Positions 61,117-64,000 of a stretch of 64,000 nucleotides of DNA are shown here, one piece after another; position 1 is the first letter of the stretch, and every line of letters starts with the position of its first letter. Under the pieces are notes generated by a model. That model worked only from the letters and a program-made list of their open reading frames with translations. It made no database searches and had not been told where the DNA came from. The DNA is from JBBREP01 sp036501845. GTDB taxonomy: Bacteria > Actinomycetota > Acidimicrobiia > IMCC26256 > PALSA-610. Both the position numbers and the translations under genes were made by a program. Location: the NCBI GenBank assembly GCA_036501845.1, contig DASXZO010000014.1, positions 1-64,000 on the forward strand. The letters are read 5' to 3'.

Positions 61117-61123
61117 TATCCAT

Positions 61124-62389
61124 GTGGCGGATGGAATTGCGCTCGCGGGCGAGGCGATCGATGCCCTCGCGGCGGAGGCGATCGACAGTCACTACCTCGG
61201 TGACGAGCTGGTCCAGCTCTACCAACTGATCGACCGTCTGCAGGCCCAGGCATCGCGGCGCCTCGCCGTGTTCGACGGACGCGGCGACGGGCAGGCCGAT
61301 GGCTTCAAGTCGACCAGCGGCTGGCTGGCGAGTCGCTGCCGCAAACATCCGGCCGATGCTGCTCGCGCCGTCCGCGTCGCGCGTCTCGAACGGCACCTCC
61401 CCGACCTCACCGACCTGTGGGAGGCCGGCGCTACCACGGCCGCGCACGTCGACCACGTCGCACGGCTCCGCCATCGAGCGAAGGCCGACGCGATCTTCGA
61501 CGCGCTCGCCGACACGTGGACCTCGCTGTGTCGCGACGCCGATCTCGACACACTGGGCAAGGCGAGTGTCGCGTTCCTCGACCGGCTCGACAACACCAAG
61601 CCGGTCAGCGAACAGGACAAGGCCGAGGCCATCAACCGCCGCATGTTCGCCGGCTCGAAGTGCCTCGGTGTCGGCAACATCGAAGCCCGCTTCGACCTCG
61701 AGGGCTACGACATCGTCATGCGAGCGGTCGAGCAAGAGCGCCGCGCCGGCCACGCCGACGGCGACAAGCGCACGCTCGAGCAGGAGCGATCAGACGCGGT
61801 GGTCGAGATCTGCCGGCGCACGCTCACGGGTGCGAACGACGGTGGCGAGACCGAGCCGTACATCGGCGTCATCGTGACCGACGAGACGCTCGCCGCACGC
61901 GAGGCGGGGCTGTGCCAGACCGACAGCGGTCTGGCGCTTTCTGTGGACACGGTCCGGCGCATGTGCTGCCACAGCGTGATCGGCCGCATCGTCGTCGACC
62001 AGAAGGGTGTGGTGCTCGACGTGGGTCGCGGCGAGCGCCTGTTCAACCGGGCTCAGCGCCGGGCGATGGCGTACCGCGACCGTGGCTGCTGCTTCCCCGG
62101 CTGCCGCCGGCCGGCCCGGCACTGCGAAGCGCACCACCTTCAATGGTGGGAGCACGGCGGCCCGACCGACCTCGAGAACGGTGCGCTGCTTTGTTATGCG
62201 CACCACCGGCTCGTCCATGAGCTCGGTTGGCGGGTGGTGCGCAACGCATCGGGCGGCCTCGACTGGTTCCTGCCCGACGGCCGGTTCCACGCGACCTGGC
62301 GCCCGCCCGGCCTTCCCGAAGCGCTGCCCATCGACGAGCGCGGCCGCGCTACGCGGAAGCGAAGAAGCCGCGCCGGACCACCGTCGTGA
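61124..62389 (+). CDS. DUF222 / HNH endonuclease-signature protein
   Basis: A 421-residue protein of the 13E12-like family. The N-terminal DUF222 helical region (LVQLYQLIDRLQAQASRRLA) is followed by a C-terminal HNH module: CCFPGCRRPARHCEAHHLQW, then GGPTDLENGALLCYAHHRLV, with two CxxC-type zinc ligands and paired His. The frame is open upstream, but GTG 61124 gives the usual length and puts the SOS-like site outside the gene. Its 3' end overlaps the convergent TetR gene by 41 bp. Confidence 0.75.
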   Translation: MADGIALAGEAIDALAAEAIDSHYLGDELVQLYQLIDRLQAQASRRLAVFDGRGDGQADGFKSTSGWLASRCRKHPADAARAVRVARLERHLPDLTDLWEAGATTAAHVDHVARLRHRAKADAIFDALADTWTSLCRDADLDTLGKASVAFLDRLDNTKPVSEQDKAEAINRRMFAGSKCLGVGNIEARFDLEGYDIVMRAVEQERRAGHADGDKRTLEQERSDAVVEICRRTLTGANDGGETEPYIGVIVTDETLAAREAGLCQTDSGLALSVDTVRRMCCHSVIGRIVVDQKGVVLDVGRGERLFNRAQRRAMAYRDRGCCFPGCRRPARHCEAHHLQWWEHGGPTDLENGALLCYAHHRLVHELGWRVVRNASGGLDWFLPDGRFHATWRPPGLPEALPIDERGRATRKRRSRAGPPS

Positions 62390-63035
62390 CGGTGGAGATC
62401 ATCGCGGGATCGGCGGCGTCGAGACGGCCCGACGCTGCGTAGTACGCCACGCGTTCGAGCAGCGCCATCAGCGCGCCGACGCGCGCGGGCGTGGCCAACG
62501 CGTCGGCCTCGGCGAGGCGTTCGCCGAGCGCGTCGGCGATGTCGGTGAACACGCGCACGCCCATGCGGTTGATGTCGCTGTCACCCATCTGGTCTTCCAT
62601 CCACGCGCGGATCACGGGTCCGTAGCGCGCGTAGGCGGCCATGAACGCGGCGACGAACTCGCCGAGCGCGTCGTTGCGATTCTCCAGCGAGGCCGGCGAT
62701 GCGCCGTCGGTTTGCAGCGCGCTGGCGGCGAGGCGCAGATCGGCTGCGCAGACCGTCGCCAGGTCGCGCAGCAGCTCTTCCTTGTTCGCGAAGTAGAGGT
62801 AGAAGGTGCCGTGCGACGTCTCGGCCGCACGCACAATGTCGTCGACGCGCGCGGCGTGGTAGCCGCGCTCGGCGAACACCGCGAGGCCGGCGTCGAGTAG
62901 GCGCACGCGCGTCTCGGTTCCCTGCGCGCGGCGGTCGCGGGCGTTCGCCGGATCGGCGGGCCCGGTCGCCGCAACCCGGCGTGAGCCCACGCGGCCGGCA
63001 CTCGTGCGACGATCTCGCTTGTACGCTTCGCCCAT
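62349..63035 (-). CDS. TetR-family transcriptional regulator
   Basis: A 228-residue regulator with HTH AERGYHAARVDDIVRAAETS and GTFYLYFANKEEL. The C-terminal half is helical (FMAAYARYGPVIRAWMED). It starts at the ATG whose complement overlaps the start of the divergent acyl-CoA ligase by two bases (CATG), so the intergenic operator must lie inside coding sequence. It probably controls that ligase. Confidence 0.8.
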   Translation of the reverse strand: MGEAYKRDRRTSAGRVGSRRVAATGPADPANARDRRAQGTETRVRLLDAGLAVFAERGYHAARVDDIVRAAETSHGTFYLYFANKEELLRDLATVCAADLRLAASALQTDGASPASLENRNDALGEFVAAFMAAYARYGPVIRAWMEDQMGDSDINRMGVRVFTDIADALGERLAEADALATPARVGALMALLERVAYYAASGRLDAADPAMISTVTTVVRRGFFASA

Positions 63036-64000
63036 GCTCCCCGAGACGATTCGTGAGGCAGCCAGGAGGTTTGCGGAGCGTACTGCGTACGTGATCGAGC
63101 CTCCCGGGGGCACGTGGCGCGAGGGCTTCGAGCTCACCTACGCCGACGTCGACCGCCTCTCCGACGAGTACGCGGCCGGACTGGTTCGCCGCGGCGTGCG
63201 TCCCGGCGATCGGGTAGCCCTCGTGGTGCCGCCAGGCGCCGAATACCTCGTCGGCTACCTCGGTGCGGCCAAGGCCGGCGCGATCACGGCCGGCGTCAAC
63301 GACCGCCTGTCCGCAGCCGAACGCGAGGCGATACTCGATCGCGCCCAGCCCGCGCTCGTGCTTGCCGCGCCGGGCTTCGGTACCGATCGCTTCGAGTGCG
63401 TGGAGGCCGCGCCGTCGTCGTCGGCCGACGACGTGCTGCGCGAGGTTCGCATTCCCGGCGCGGGCGCGCCCGACGTAGAGCTCGACGACGACGGCGATGT
63501 CGCGATCATTTTCACGTCGGGCACCACGGGGGTGCCCAAGGGCGCGCGCTACGGCAATCGTCAGTTGCGCTGCATCACCCAGACCGACATCGGCGACGCC
63601 TGGGATCTCGGCGGGCGCACGAGCAGCGGCACGTCGTTCGCACATCTCGGCTTCATGACCAAGCTGCCGGGCGCGCTACGGCGCGGTGGCCTCACGTTCG
63701 TGCAGAAGCGCTGGCGGGCTGCCGACGCGCTCGCGCTCACGGCCGAGCAGCGCATGACCACGCTGGCCGGCGTGCCGACCCAGCTTGCGCTCATGCTGCG
63801 CGACCCGTCGTTCGACGAGCTCGACCTTTCCAGCGTCGCCTATGTGATCCTCGGCGGCGGACCGGTCACACCTGGGCTCGCCGAAGAGGCGCGCCGGCGC
63901 ATTGGCGCGCAGCTCGCCACCCGTTATTCATGCACCGAAGCGGGCATCGGGCTCGGCACCGCGTTCGATGCTCCAGAAGAGGATGCCGTCGTATCAGTGG
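63034..64000 (+). CDS. acyl-CoA synthetase, 3' end outside the window
   Basis: The first 322 codons of an AMP-forming ligase, running off the window edge. It begins MLPETIREAARRFAERTAYV, with GYLGAAKAGAITAGVNDRLS and the P-loop IFTSGTTGVPKGARYG near residue 162. The TLAGVPTQLALMLRDPSFDE stretch and YVILGGGPVTPGLAEEA follow the family pattern. It is oriented away from the TetR gene with overlapping start codons. Substrate unknown; its setting suggests a CoA catabolic pathway. Confidence 0.85.
   Translation, partial: MLPETIREAARRFAERTAYVIEPPGGTWREGFELTYADVDRLSDEYAAGLVRRGVRPGDRVALVVPPGAEYLVGYLGAAKAGAITAGVNDRLSAAEREAILDRAQPALVLAAPGFGTDRFECVEAAPSSSADDVLREVRIPGAGAPDVELDDDGDVAIIFTSGTTGVPKGARYGNRQLRCITQTDIGDAWDLGGRTSSGTSFAHLGFMTKLPGALRRGGLTFVQKRWRAADALALTAEQRMTTLAGVPTQLALMLRDPSFDELDLSSVAYVILGGGPVTPGLAEEARRRIGAQLATRYSCTEAGIGLGTAFDAPEEDAVVSV

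Larger units (their letters stand above)
60687..61123. other. 437-bp intergenic region with hairpins and an SOS-box-like site
   Basis: The gap between the SDR and the HNH gene has a terminator-like hairpin (60891-60918), a 20-bp near-perfect palindrome GAGATTTCT-GA-AGAAATCTC (61061-61080) and the SOS-like site at 61103. Around 60767-60786 GGGGCTCGCTTGCGCTCGCG resembles part of the reverse complement of the dispersed 72-bp repeat. No credible protein-coding frame. Confidence 0.6.

Noticed and set aside
1..64000. CRISPR arrays, tRNA genes, intact insertion sequences or prophage
   Set aside because: No regularly spaced repeats, no tRNA-like cloverleaf, and no transposase or phage structural protein was found when reading the products.

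Overview
The window is GC-rich, densely coding DNA with many GTG and TTG starts and frequent 1-8 bp gene overlaps. Several gene types point to an actinobacterium: F420-type luciferase-like oxidoreductases, a PimB'-like mannosyltransferase cluster with mycobacterial synteny, KstR-like control, Ipd-type steroid ring catabolism and a DUF222/HNH protein. The scattered order of the steroid genes and the secreted CSLREA proteins suggest a non-mycobacterial lineage, perhaps Acidimicrobiia; that placement is inference. I saw no rRNA, tRNA, CRISPR array or intact insertion sequence.

Layout. 0-12.5 kb: an acyl-CoA synthetase, four tandem secreted CSLREA/beta-helix proteins, a broken AbiEi/DUF559-type gene, an EchA19-like hydratase, a thioesterase and a KstR-like repressor. 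Two 14-bp sites matching the KstR consensus lie in front of the synthetase and the hydratase. 12.5-17.8 kb: a minus-strand run (LLM oxidoreductase, ROK kinase, small CxxC protein, ArsA ATPase, SRPBCC, membrane protein, PimB'-like glycosyltransferase) whose distal part follows M. tuberculosis Rv2183c-Rv2188c. 17.9-23.4 kb: redox genes, then crotonase/Ltp2-like/DUF35 and a MerR regulator divergent from a 40-residue gene. 23.4-36 kb: accessory and secreted proteins (DUF4331 module, FnIII-6TM-IPT/TIG protein, PQQ-type sugar dehydrogenase, lipoprotein hydrolase, DUF1990, amidohydrolase, double CaiB, EEP phosphatase).

36-46 kb: steroid C/D-ring (HIP) genes, namely a FadE30-like dehydrogenase with IpdF, two more SDRs, a glutathione peroxidase, IpdA-IpdB-IpdC, a DUF35 protein and an Ltp-type thiolase. 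46-50.6 kb: paired DUF2007 proteins, DJ-1/GlxA regulators and a secreted beta-helix protein. 50.6-54.1 kb: a large/small acyl-CoA dehydrogenase pair and a FadA6-like thiolase, with an 85-bp perfect tandem duplication between the dehydrogenases. 54-64 kb: small zinc-ribbon and membrane proteins, an LLM oxidoreductase, two MFE-2-like SDRs, a SulP transporter overlapping a DUF2252 gene, a DUF222/HNH gene with an SOS-box-like site, a TetR regulator and a truncated acyl-CoA ligase.

Together the metabolic genes describe CoA-thioester catabolism of sterol side chains and rings. KstR and at least one other inverted-repeat operator (TGAC-N6-GTCA, seen twice) are the probable controls. Unexplained material includes a dispersed noncoding element with a variable hairpin, the four-gene CSLREA array, the MerR/40-residue pair and the FnIII-6TM-IPT/TIG protein.
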